Part shown: positions 1 through 6,289 of the stretch, piece after piece
How positions within the stretch are numbered: position 1 is the stretch's first letter
How the letters are laid out: each line of letters begins with the position of its first letter
IMG/VR virus record: IMGVR_UViG_3300010885_022570
Span: 1-32,640 of that record
DNA: 32,640 nucleotides
DNA from: a virus
Strand: one strand, 5' to 3'
Program-made: the position numbers and the translations under genes
Notes under the pieces: model-generated
Told to the model about the DNA's origin: nothing
What the model saw: the letters and a program-made list of their open reading frames with translations, nothing else
Databases searched by the model: none

Positions 1-162
1 GATCCTGAAGTTGCTTTCTTTGGCGATTTGCGTAGGAAGCGTTTGACGCTTGAACATGTGAATCGTTTAAGAAAAATCAGAGATTTACGGAAATACGAAA
101 CAAAACAACGATTACAATTAGTCAAAAAAATGTATGCTCGCCCTGTCGAGCAGTCAATGTAA
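1..162 (+). CDS. C-terminal fragment, possible gp68-like prohead core protein (partial)
   Basis: The reading frame is open from the first base of the window and stops at TAA 160-162, giving the last 53 residues of a protein whose start lies outside. The fragment is very basic and helical (LRRKRLTLEHVNRLRKIR, then KKMYARPVEQ). It lies directly upstream of an acidic prohead-core-like gene and gp21, the position T4 uses for the small core proteins gp67 and gp68. The basic 'LTxEHVNRLRKIR' style is what I recall for gp68-like proteins of aquatic T4-like phages, so gp68 is my best guess. It could also be the tail of another gene between the portal and the core. No codon-use anomaly is evident. The ORF is certain, the function is not. 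Confidence 0.55.
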   Translation, partial: DPEVAFFGDLRRKRLTLEHVNRLRKIRDLRKYETKQRLQLVKKMYARPVEQSM

Positions 163-180
163 TAAAATTGTAATTTTCTA

Positions 181-204
181 GTAGAAAAACACCGTTTTTT
201 CTAC
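181..204 (+). other. AT-rich hairpin upstream of the core protein gene
   Basis: GTAGAAAAA (181-189) pairs with TTTTTCTAC (196-204) around a six-base loop, giving a perfect 9-bp stem just after the partial gene. The 3' arm contains a run of T, so it may act as a weak terminator or as a 3'-end stabiliser. A further small inverted repeat, CCAATA (228-233) with TATTGG (243-248), lies in the same leader. I see no TAAATA late motif in 163-293. Confidence 0.45.
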
Positions 205-293
205 CATATGAACTTCATTATAGTGTGCCAATAGTAAGTAGTTATTGGTAAAGCACATTCTTATGTGTGCCCCTTAGCGCAAGGAGACTAATA

Positions 294-1103
294 ATGAGTA
301 AAACAGTTCTAGAACAGGCATTAGATCATCTTTTGAATAAAGAAGAAGATAAAGCTAGTGCGTTGTTACATGATTACTATGTAAGCGTTGGTCGTCAGGT
401 CTATGAAGACATTATGACTGATGATGATCAAGAAGATCAACAACAAGAAGCCATCAATTCCGTAGACGAAGTTGATGCAGATTTAACACAAGAAGCCGAA
501 GGCGATGAAGAAGCCGGTATCCAAGATTTGGAAGTACCAGCTGATGATTTAGAAGCCGGCATGGACAATGGCGAAGAAGGTGCAGAACCAGTTAGTTCTG
601 ATGCCGCTGATGTTGCTGACGCAATGTTAGATGTAGAATCAGCCCTGGCCAAACTAAAAGCAGAATTTGAAGAGATGGTATCCGGTGAAGGTGACCAGGA
701 TTCAGAAATGGGTCCAGAAATGGGTGCTGACGACAATGCCGAAGAAATGCCAATGCCAACAGGCGAGTCTTTAGAAGAAGCTCTAGAATTACAACGAGTA
801 AAACTAGATGCCAATTCAGAAGGCCAAGCAGTAGGCGCCGGTTCAGGTGCAAATAGTGTAACAGGTGCTACTAATACTACTAGCCCAGTTGCAAAACGCA
901 ACCCAATGATGGCTCGTCCATCAACATCATTTGGTGGAAGCACAAGTGGAGAAGGCGTTGCCAGCGGCACATCACCAGCTAAAGCACCAAGTTCACAAGA
1001 TTTAGGCGGAACAACTCGCCCAGCAGTTAGCAAGGTTGCAAAACCTGGTGCCGCTCCTGGACGCGAAGCTGGTTCAAGTTCTTCAGTCTTACCAAAGGGT
1101 TAA
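294..1103 (+). CDS. Acidic prohead core protein, gp67-like
   Basis: A 269-residue acidic protein. I place the start at ATG 294 because AAGGAG at 281-286 sits seven bases upstream; a GTG at 267 is in frame but has no ribosome site. Residues 1-40 form a short helical region (LEQALDHLL...LLHDYYVSVGRQVYEDIM) of the kind seen at the N-terminus of T4 gp67. The middle is rich in Glu and Asp, and the last 90 residues are low-complexity Gly/Ser/Thr/Pro. T4 gp67 is only about 80 residues, so this is a much larger version, or a different core protein in the same position. It is followed after three bases by the gp21 protease, with scaffold and capsid genes next, which fits an internal core protein removed or cleaved during head maturation. 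Function is inferred mostly from position and composition. Confidence 0.6.
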   Translation: MSKTVLEQALDHLLNKEEDKASALLHDYYVSVGRQVYEDIMTDDDQEDQQQEAINSVDEVDADLTQEAEGDEEAGIQDLEVPADDLEAGMDNGEEGAEPVSSDAADVADAMLDVESALAKLKAEFEEMVSGEGDQDSEMGPEMGADDNAEEMPMPTGESLEEALELQRVKLDANSEGQAVGAGSGANSVTGATNTTSPVAKRNPMMARPSTSFGGSTSGEGVASGTSPAKAPSSQDLGGTTRPAVSKVAKPGAAPGREAGSSSSVLPKG

Positions 1104-1106
1104 ACC

Positions 1107-1748
1107 ATGCAGAACCTACAGCCACTACGCGAAAACTTATCTTTTGATCAAGCCCAAATGGTTCTTGAAACTAAAGACACGGCCAGTGGCGGTAAGGATC
1201 TCTACATGAAAGGTGTTTTTATTCAAGGTGGAGTACGCAATCACAATCAGCGTATCTACCCTGTAAATGAAATCACCAATGCTGTAGAGAGCATTCGTAA
1301 ACGATTAGATAGTGGTTTCTCCGTTCTTGGAGAAGCAGATCATCCAGACGATCTACAAGTGAACATTGACCGAGTAAGTCATATGGTCACTGAAATGTGG
1401 ATGGATGGCCCCAATGGTTATGGTAAATTAAAACTTATCCCAACCCCAATGGGTAACATTATCAAAACATTACTTGAAAGTGGTGTAAAGTTAGGCGTCA
1501 GCAGTCGCGGCTCAGGAAATGTCCAGGAATCTGGTAATGTTTCCGAATTTGAGATTGTCACTGTTGATGTGGTAGCACAACCAAGTGCTCCAGAAGCTTA
1601 TCCAACACCAATTTATGAACGAGTAATGGGCAGTCGTAGACGTGCCGCTCTAATGGATGTGGCCTACGCGGCGACCTACGATAGGTCCGCACAAAAACAC
1701 CTCGAAAATGAGGTTACTAGATTCATTACGAATCTAAAGAAAGTCTGA
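1107..1748 (+). CDS. 21: Prohead core protein protease (gp21-like)
   Basis: A 213-residue serine protease that cleaves scaffold, core proteins and the major capsid N-terminus inside the prohead. The family signatures are visible. GEADHP carries the likely catalytic His79, and GVSSRGSG carries the likely nucleophile (Ser132 or Ser133). VTVDVVAQPSAPEA contains Asp154, a candidate for the third catalytic residue. N-terminal residues 30-55 (GVFIQGGVRNHNQRIYP) also fit the T4 gp21 pattern. The length matches T4 gp21 (212 residues). It starts three bases after the core gene and is followed ten bases later by the scaffold gene, so the head genes form one operon. A cleavable Leu-Thr-Glu site is present in the gp23 protein downstream, consistent with an active enzyme. 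Confidence 0.93.
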   Translation: MQNLQPLRENLSFDQAQMVLETKDTASGGKDLYMKGVFIQGGVRNHNQRIYPVNEITNAVESIRKRLDSGFSVLGEADHPDDLQVNIDRVSHMVTEMWMDGPNGYGKLKLIPTPMGNIIKTLLESGVKLGVSSRGSGNVQESGNVSEFEIVTVDVVAQPSAPEAYPTPIYERVMGSRRRAALMDVAYAATYDRSAQKHLENEVTRFITNLKKV

Positions 1749-1758
1749 GGAAAAAACC

Positions 1759-2871
1759 ATGAGTAATTTTACAGAGATGTTGGGCTCAGTTGTTTTATCC
1801 GAAGAGGTGCGTGAGAATATCAACGCCGCTTGGGAAAAACATATAGCCGAAAGCCGTGAAACTGTAACGGCAGAATTGCGTGAAGAATTTGCTTCACGCT
1901 ACGAGCATGATAGAGGACAACTTATCGAAGCAATGGATAAGTTAATGCAAGATACTATCAATGCAGGAGCAACAGATTTAAAATCACTGCGTGAACAAGC
2001 AATTGTTCAGCGTGTGAAGTATGCTACAAAGATCAAAGAAGATGCTACAATGCTACAAAAATTGGTACTGGAAACACTTGCCAAAGAAATTGCAGAACTT
2101 CGTGGCGATCGTGGCGCACAAAAACAAAGTATTGCTCGCTTAGAAGAATTTGCATTACGCAAGTTAACAGGCGAATTAACTGAATTGCATGAAGATCATA
2201 AGGCATTGGTAAACGCTCGCGTAAAACTAGTGTCTGAGGGTCGTAAAGCAATTAATGAAACTCGTACAGCTTTCATTCAGAAAGCCAGTAGCAAGATCAA
2301 CGGTCTAGTTACAGAGTCATTCAAGAAAGAAATGTCACAGTTAAAAACAGATATTCGTGAAGCAAAAGAAAACAACTTTGGTCGTAAGATCATGGAAGCT
2401 TTTGCCGCAGAATTTATGGCATCTAAGTTTGCAGACGGTACTGCCGTTAGCCAGCTTAACAAATCAATTATCGAAATTCAAGGCCAATTGGCCGAGGCTA
2501 ATACAAAACTAACACATAAAGAAGTACAAATTAGCGAGTCGCTTCGTCGTCAGCGCATTGCGGAAGATCAAGCACAGCGAGTTCGCGTTATGCAAGAATT
2601 ATGTTCACCATTGTCGAAAGACAAGCGTGGCGTTATGGAAGAGTTATTAGAAGGTACTGATACCAGTAAACTAAAAGACCAATTCCAGAAATACTTGCCA
2701 TCTGTTCTAAACGAAGAAGTTCGTCGAGAGAAGAAACAACTAGTTGAAGGACAGCAATCACAGAAGACTGTGGTTACAGGTAACAAAGCTCTTAATGAGT
2801 CAGTTACTGCCCCAGCCGAAGCTGATGATACTATTCAGCAACTTCGTAAACTCGCTGGAATTAAGAATTAA
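1759..2871 (+). CDS. 22: Prohead scaffolding core protein (gp22-like)
   Basis: A 370-residue, highly charged, almost entirely helical protein with long coiled-coil stretches (about residues 20-130 and 185-260). It lies between gp21 and gp23, exactly where T4 keeps gp22, the main scaffold that guides assembly of the prohead and is then degraded. T4 gp22 is 269 residues, so this version is longer. GAGGA precedes the ATG by about seven bases. The extreme C-terminus reads DDTIQQLRKLAGIKN; the short LAGI element recurs three times in the acidic protein at 28490-29665 (see findings). Function is from position and architecture, as scaffold sequences diverge quickly. Confidence 0.88.
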   Translation: MSNFTEMLGSVVLSEEVRENINAAWEKHIAESRETVTAELREEFASRYEHDRGQLIEAMDKLMQDTINAGATDLKSLREQAIVQRVKYATKIKEDATMLQKLVLETLAKEIAELRGDRGAQKQSIARLEEFALRKLTGELTELHEDHKALVNARVKLVSEGRKAINETRTAFIQKASSKINGLVTESFKKEMSQLKTDIREAKENNFGRKIMEAFAAEFMASKFADGTAVSQLNKSIIEIQGQLAEANTKLTHKEVQISESLRRQRIAEDQAQRVRVMQELCSPLSKDKRGVMEELLEGTDTSKLKDQFQKYLPSVLNEEVRREKKQLVEGQQSQKTVVTGNKALNESVTAPAEADDTIQQLRKLAGIKN

Positions 2872-2888
2872 TTAAGGAGACATACAAA

Positions 2889-4088
2889 ATGTCACAAGCT
2901 CTATTTGAAGCTAAAAATTGGTCTGCTACCAAGCAGGCTTTGACAGAAGGCCTAACTGGACAACGCAAGTCCACAATGGAAGTCTGTTTAGAAAATACTA
3001 AAAAGTATTTGACAGAAACTGCAACTGCTGGTGCAACTGCACAGGGTAATGTTGCTGTTCTAAACAAGGTTATTTTGCCAGTTATTCGTCGTGTAATGCC
3101 AACAACCATTGCTAACGAATTAGTTGGTGTACAACCAATGCAAGGCCCAGTATCGCAGATCCACACATTGCGTGTGCGTTATGCAGATGCCGCATCCGCA
3201 AGTTCAGCCGTAAGCGGCAACGTCGGTAAAGCTATTACTGCAAATGATGAAGCTCTAAGCCCATTCAGCATTGCTACTCAGTATTCTGGTAGCTCAGCTG
3301 GTAAAGCTGAAACCACAGGCACATTAGAAGGTGCCGCTGGTAAGAGAATGAACATCCAGATCTTGAAAGAGACTGTAGAAGCTAAGAGCCGTAGGTTATC
3401 AGCTCGTTGGACATTTGAAGCCGCTCAAGACGCACAAGCCATTCATGGTGTTGACGTTGAAGCAGAAATCATGGCCGCTCTAGCACAAGAAATTACTGCT
3501 GAAATCGACCAAGAAATCATTGGTTCATTGATTGGTTTAGCAGGTAGTGTATTTGGTACATATGACCAAGGTGCAGTTTCTGGTACAGCCAACTTCGTTG
3601 GTGACCAACACGCCGCATTGGCTGTGTTGATCAACCGTGCCGCTAACGACATCGCTAGCCGTACACGTCGTGGTGCAGGTAACTACATTGTTATTAGCCC
3701 AACAGCGTTGACAATCCTACAATCTGCTACTACCAGCGCATTTGCTCGTACAACAGAAGGTACATTCGAAGCTCCTACAAATACAAAGTTTGTTGGTACA
3801 TTGAACAGTTCAGTTCGCGTATATGTTAACCATTACGCTGGCGACGCCGCTCCAGTTCTAGTTGGATACAAAGGTGCAAATGAGATGGATGCTCCTGCAT
3901 TCTATTGCCCATACATTCCATTGATGAGTTCTGGTGTTGTGTTAGATCCATCAACATTTGAACCAACTGTCAGCTTCATGACACGATATGGTTATGTTGA
4001 ATTATCAAATGCGTCAAACTCTTTGGGTAACGCTTCTGATTATGTTAACACAATTGCTATCGATGCAACTAACCTAAGCTTCATCTAA
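2889..4088 (+). CDS. 23: Major capsid protein (gp23-like)
   Basis: A 399-residue T4-type HK97-fold capsid protein. The motif MPTTIANELVGVQPMQGPVSQIHTLRVRYA (given here in parts: residues 75-89 and 90-104) matches the gp23 signature around T4 'GVQPMNSPTGQVFALR'. The N-terminal propeptide is short. LTE at residues 41-43 followed by TATAG aligns with the T4 cleavage site LTE/AEIGG, so the mature subunit should start at Thr44 and contain about 356 residues. T4 gp23 is 521 residues before cleavage, so this subunit is far smaller, presumably with reduced insertion and peripheral loops. A strong ribosome site (AAGGAG) precedes ATG 2889. No gp24 vertex paralogue is seen nearby. A strong terminator follows immediately. 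Confidence 0.95.
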   Translation: MSQALFEAKNWSATKQALTEGLTGQRKSTMEVCLENTKKYLTETATAGATAQGNVAVLNKVILPVIRRVMPTTIANELVGVQPMQGPVSQIHTLRVRYADAASASSAVSGNVGKAITANDEALSPFSIATQYSGSSAGKAETTGTLEGAAGKRMNIQILKETVEAKSRRLSARWTFEAAQDAQAIHGVDVEAEIMAALAQEITAEIDQEIIGSLIGLAGSVFGTYDQGAVSGTANFVGDQHAALAVLINRAANDIASRTRRGAGNYIVISPTALTILQSATTSAFARTTEGTFEAPTNTKFVGTLNSSVRVYVNHYAGDAAPVLVGYKGANEMDAPAFYCPYIPLMSSGVVLDPSTFEPTVSFMTRYGYVELSNASNSLGNASDYVNTIAIDATNLSFI

Positions 4089-4112
4089 TCTACTGATTAG
4101 TTAAGTTTATAC

Positions 4113-4138
4113 AAAAAGGGCTCTTCGGAGCCCTTTTT
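4113..4138 (+). terminator. Rho-independent terminator after gp23 (UUCG loop)
   Basis: AAAAAGGGCTC (4113-4123), loop TTCG (4124-4127) and GAGCCCTTTTT (4128-4138) form a perfect 11-bp stem ending in a T run. UUCG is an exceptionally stable tetraloop. It closes the head operon 24 bases after the gp23 stop codon. Confidence 0.95.
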
Positions 4139-4155
4139 CATTGCATAAGTACAGC

Positions 4156-4254
4156 ATGTTTGTAGATATAAAAACAAAATTGGAACGGGCCAGCCACTGT
4201 CAAAAGTGTGAATGGTACTATAGACCTGCAAGACAATGTAGACAATGTGGATGA
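4156..4254 (+). CDS. Tiny CxxC-CxxC zinc-ribbon-like ORF
   Basis: A 32-codon ORF between the gp23 terminator and the holin promoter. It encodes CQKC (residues 15-18) and CRQC (residues 28-31) spaced by nine residues including WYYRPAR, a typical arrangement for a small zinc ribbon. There is no clear ribosome site before ATG 4156. The reading frame stays open after the TGA at 4252-4254 for 34 more codons (to TAA 4357-4359), with CPIGKW in the second part. It could therefore be a gene interrupted by a nonsense mutation, two tiny genes, or chance. I favour a real small zinc-binding peptide because of the paired CxxC motifs, with modest confidence. Confidence 0.4.
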   Translation: MFVDIKTKLERASHCQKCEWYYRPARQCRQCG

Positions 4255-4342
4255 TTTATAAATTTTAAAATAATTTTAGAAAGCGAATCTTGCCCAATAG
4301 GTAAATGGACCAAAATACATACTGCAAAAACATCCGCTTTGG

Positions 4343-4363
4343 TAAATACTCCTAAATAAGGAG
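4343..4363 (+). promoter_or_regulatory. Late promoter motifs plus SD-masking hairpin of the holin gene
   Basis: Two TAAATA motifs (4343-4348 and 4353-4358) stand before the holin gene. CTCCT (4349-4353) can pair with AGGAG (4359-4363), which is the core of the holin Shine-Dalgarno. By T4 spacing, the first promoter would start RNA near 4354, just past the 5' arm, leaving the ribosome site free. RNA reading in from upstream would carry the whole hairpin. The stem is only five pairs but GC-rich. Motif and pairing are seen directly; start point and effect are inferred. Confidence 0.6.
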
Positions 4364-4369
4364 GCCGCA

Positions 4370-5044
4370 ATGCCAAAATTAGATGATTATGACGACAGTC
4401 ATGCAACGAATCCTGTAAGCGACACAGCTAAAAATTCGATCGCGAATAAGGTATCAAGTGGAACATCAACACTTGTTACAGCCACACCGTCAAGTTCTGG
4501 ATTTGGTTCAGCACCTGCCTCAGGTGGTTTTGGTAGTACTACCCCAGCAAGTGGATTTGGTGGCGCAAGCACTAGTGGATTTGGTGGCGCAAGCACCAGT
4601 GGATTTGGCGGGTCCGGTTTCAGTGGAGCAAGCGCCAGCGGCTTTGGTGCTGGCTCAAGTACCTTTGGTGCTAGTTCATCCAGCATGTCTCAAACAAATT
4701 CGTTCAGTGGCACTGGCCAATCCAATAGCAATTTAACAAGCACTGGCGGAGCCATGCAAGAAGGCGGTACCACGACAATTGAAGCATCAAAAGGATTTGG
4801 AGATTTTATCAATAGCAAATGGCGCCCAATGATGGCAGTGATTTATATGATTACCTGTTGCACAGACTTTGTAATATTTCCAGTGCTATGGTCAATAATG
4901 CAATCATTATTTCATGGGTCGGTTACAAGTCAATGGTCACCACTAACACTACAAGGCGCTGGCCTGTATCACATTGCCATGGGTGCTGTATTAGGTTTAG
5001 CGGCATATGGTCGTAGTCAAGAAAAGATTGCAGGTAAAGCATAA
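4370..5044 (+). CDS. GTA-type (3TM family) holin with FG-repeat N-terminal extension
   Basis: A 224-residue protein in two parts. Residues 150-222 read WRPMMAVIYM...GRSQEKIAGKA: a WRP start, a hydrophobic segment (about 153-181), a second (about 192-213) and a GRSxEKIAG end. This fits the 'holin of 3TMs, gene-transfer release' family. Such proteins sit in the inner membrane and open it for lysis. Residues 40-145 are low-complexity Ser/Gly/Ala/Thr with eight Phe-Gly dipeptides, mostly as SGFG or GGFG, resembling nucleoporin FG repeats in style. A 24-base unit is tandemly duplicated at 4559-4606. Family members are usually short, so the long N-terminal region is an unusual addition. The start ATG 4370 follows AAGGAGG. 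The stop overlaps the next start (TAATG). Confidence 0.72.
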   Translation: MPKLDDYDDSHATNPVSDTAKNSIANKVSSGTSTLVTATPSSSGFGSAPASGGFGSTTPASGFGGASTSGFGGASTSGFGGSGFSGASASGFGAGSSTFGASSSSMSQTNSFSGTGQSNSNLTSTGGAMQEGGTTTIEASKGFGDFINSKWRPMMAVIYMITCCTDFVIFPVLWSIMQSLFHGSVTSQWSPLTLQGAGLYHIAMGAVLGLAAYGRSQEKIAGKA

Positions 5045-6210
5045 TGACAATTAAAATTAATCACTCTCAAGAATCTTTTACACCAGAATCTGGTGTTTTA
5101 AAAATTGAAGGTAAAGGAGCCTTAAAGCTTCCCAGCGGGCCCGAATCAGACCGCCCAGTGATTAGTGCCGCCGGCTATGTTAGATTTGATCAAACTGTAA
5201 CCAAACCTGAATTCTTTGATGGCACCAATTGGCAAACAATCACAGATAAAGTTTATGTTGACAACAAGGTTGCAACAGAGTTGACCAGAGCAACCGGCGC
5301 AGAATCAGTGTTAGATCTTAAAATTGATAATTTAGATTTAAATGCATTGACTGATGTAAACATTACAAATCCAACAGACGGCCAAGTAATTACATTTGAC
5401 TCGGCACTGGGACTTTTTAGAACACAGACACAAGCATTCAGTGCAATCACAAAAATATTTTCTGGTGATGAATCAACAATGACATTTGATCTGCAGATGT
5501 CAGTGGCTGGAGTAAACAACTTGGTTGTATCTGTAAATGGAATACAACAAGAACCATTTTACAGTTTTAATTTGATTGATGGGCACATACTTGCATTTGA
5601 TGAACCTCCAGAACAAAATGATAGAATTTTAGTCAGGGTGTTGAAGAGCACAGTTTCAAGTGACAGGCCTAGACCCAACATTGTTGGATTGTATTATGCC
5701 ACTCTTTCTAATTTTACCACAATTACAATTGTTGCAACAGATATAACATATGGCACATCAGTTAAAATTGGCGGTAAGGCAATTACTAGAATTGATTATC
5801 CGTCATCAGACCGCATGCAAGTCATGATCGAAACTTCATTGATGTCAACTCAGTTTTGGCAACAGTCGCAGGATTTGACAATAGTCGACACCAGTGGCAA
5901 TGAGTTTGTGTTTCCAGGCCTTATTAGGGTAGGAACCAATCAGCCACATTGGACAGACTCAACCAGCTATATCGGAACATTTTCCGGTGGAGACAGCGTT
6001 ATTTTTCCAATTGGAGTAAATAATGCTACAAACTTTACTATTGATCCAGCATATGATGGAGAAGCCGCAATTTCGTGGCTATCAATTAGTGGAGGTAATA
6101 TCGTTGGTACTGCTCCTCAAAACAGTAGTCCAAGCAGATATGAAGTAAAAATTACAGCCAGTGATGGTAGCGTTTATATAACGAAAAACTACTGGTTGTT
6201 AGTGATATAA
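5044..6210 (+). CDS. Fibre/adhesin-type virion protein
   Basis: A 388-residue protein I recognise only as virion-fibre-like. Residues 25-75 (KLPSGPESDRPVISAAGYVRFD then EFFDGTNWQTI, in parts) form the 'RP...AAGYVRF...FFDGTNW' module common in phage tail fibres. Residues 160-200 contain VSVNGIQQEPFYSF and FDEPPEQNDRILVRV, a beta module that also closes the 1313-residue protein downstream (VNGLIQAPTYSY...EAPEQDDYIYIRV). The C-terminal third is Ig-like in pattern (ITASDGSVYITKNYWLLV). Its ATG shares one base with the holin stop (TAATG), so translation is probably coupled. Likely a structural adhesin or fibre-attachment protein, exact location unknown. Confidence 0.7.
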   Translation: MTIKINHSQESFTPESGVLKIEGKGALKLPSGPESDRPVISAAGYVRFDQTVTKPEFFDGTNWQTITDKVYVDNKVATELTRATGAESVLDLKIDNLDLNALTDVNITNPTDGQVITFDSALGLFRTQTQAFSAITKIFSGDESTMTFDLQMSVAGVNNLVVSVNGIQQEPFYSFNLIDGHILAFDEPPEQNDRILVRVLKSTVSSDRPRPNIVGLYYATLSNFTTITIVATDITYGTSVKIGGKAITRIDYPSSDRMQVMIETSLMSTQFWQQSQDLTIVDTSGNEFVFPGLIRVGTNQPHWTDSTSYIGTFSGGDSVIFPIGVNNATNFTIDPAYDGEAAISWLSISGGNIVGTAPQNSSPSRYEVKITASDGSVYITKNYWLLVI

Positions 6211-6255
6211 TATATTCTCATGTTGGTTGGCACCATACTTAAAAATGCCAAGATT

Positions 6256-6273
6256 AGAGTTCACTAGAACTCT
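6256..6273 (+). other. Leader hairpin before the long fibre gene
   Basis: AGAGTTC (6256-6262) and GAACTCT (6267-6273) form a perfect 7-bp stem with loop ACTA. It ends two bases before the ribosome site AAGAGG (6276-6281) of the gene starting at 6290. It may stabilise the mRNA or weakly terminate read-through. No TAAATA motif is seen in this 79-base gap. Confidence 0.5.
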
Positions 6274-6289
6274 TTAAGAGGATAAAAAA

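Noticed and set aside
219-224. TATAGT upstream of the core protein gene as a possible -10 box
   Set aside because: The only upstream -35 candidate is a T run from the hairpin; too weak to call.
4141-4169. TTGCAT with GATATA as an early promoter for the zinc-ribbon ORF
   Set aside because: Poor -10 match and it would start RNA inside the ORF.
4156-4359. TGA recoded as Trp across the phage
   Set aside because: gp21 ends at a TGA, followed by the scaffold start, and the known proteins need no internal TGA.
6206-6211. TATAAT after the 388-residue gene as a possible sigma70 -10 box
   Set aside because: No recognisable -35 element at 16-18 bases; the string arises from the end of the coding region and stop codon.
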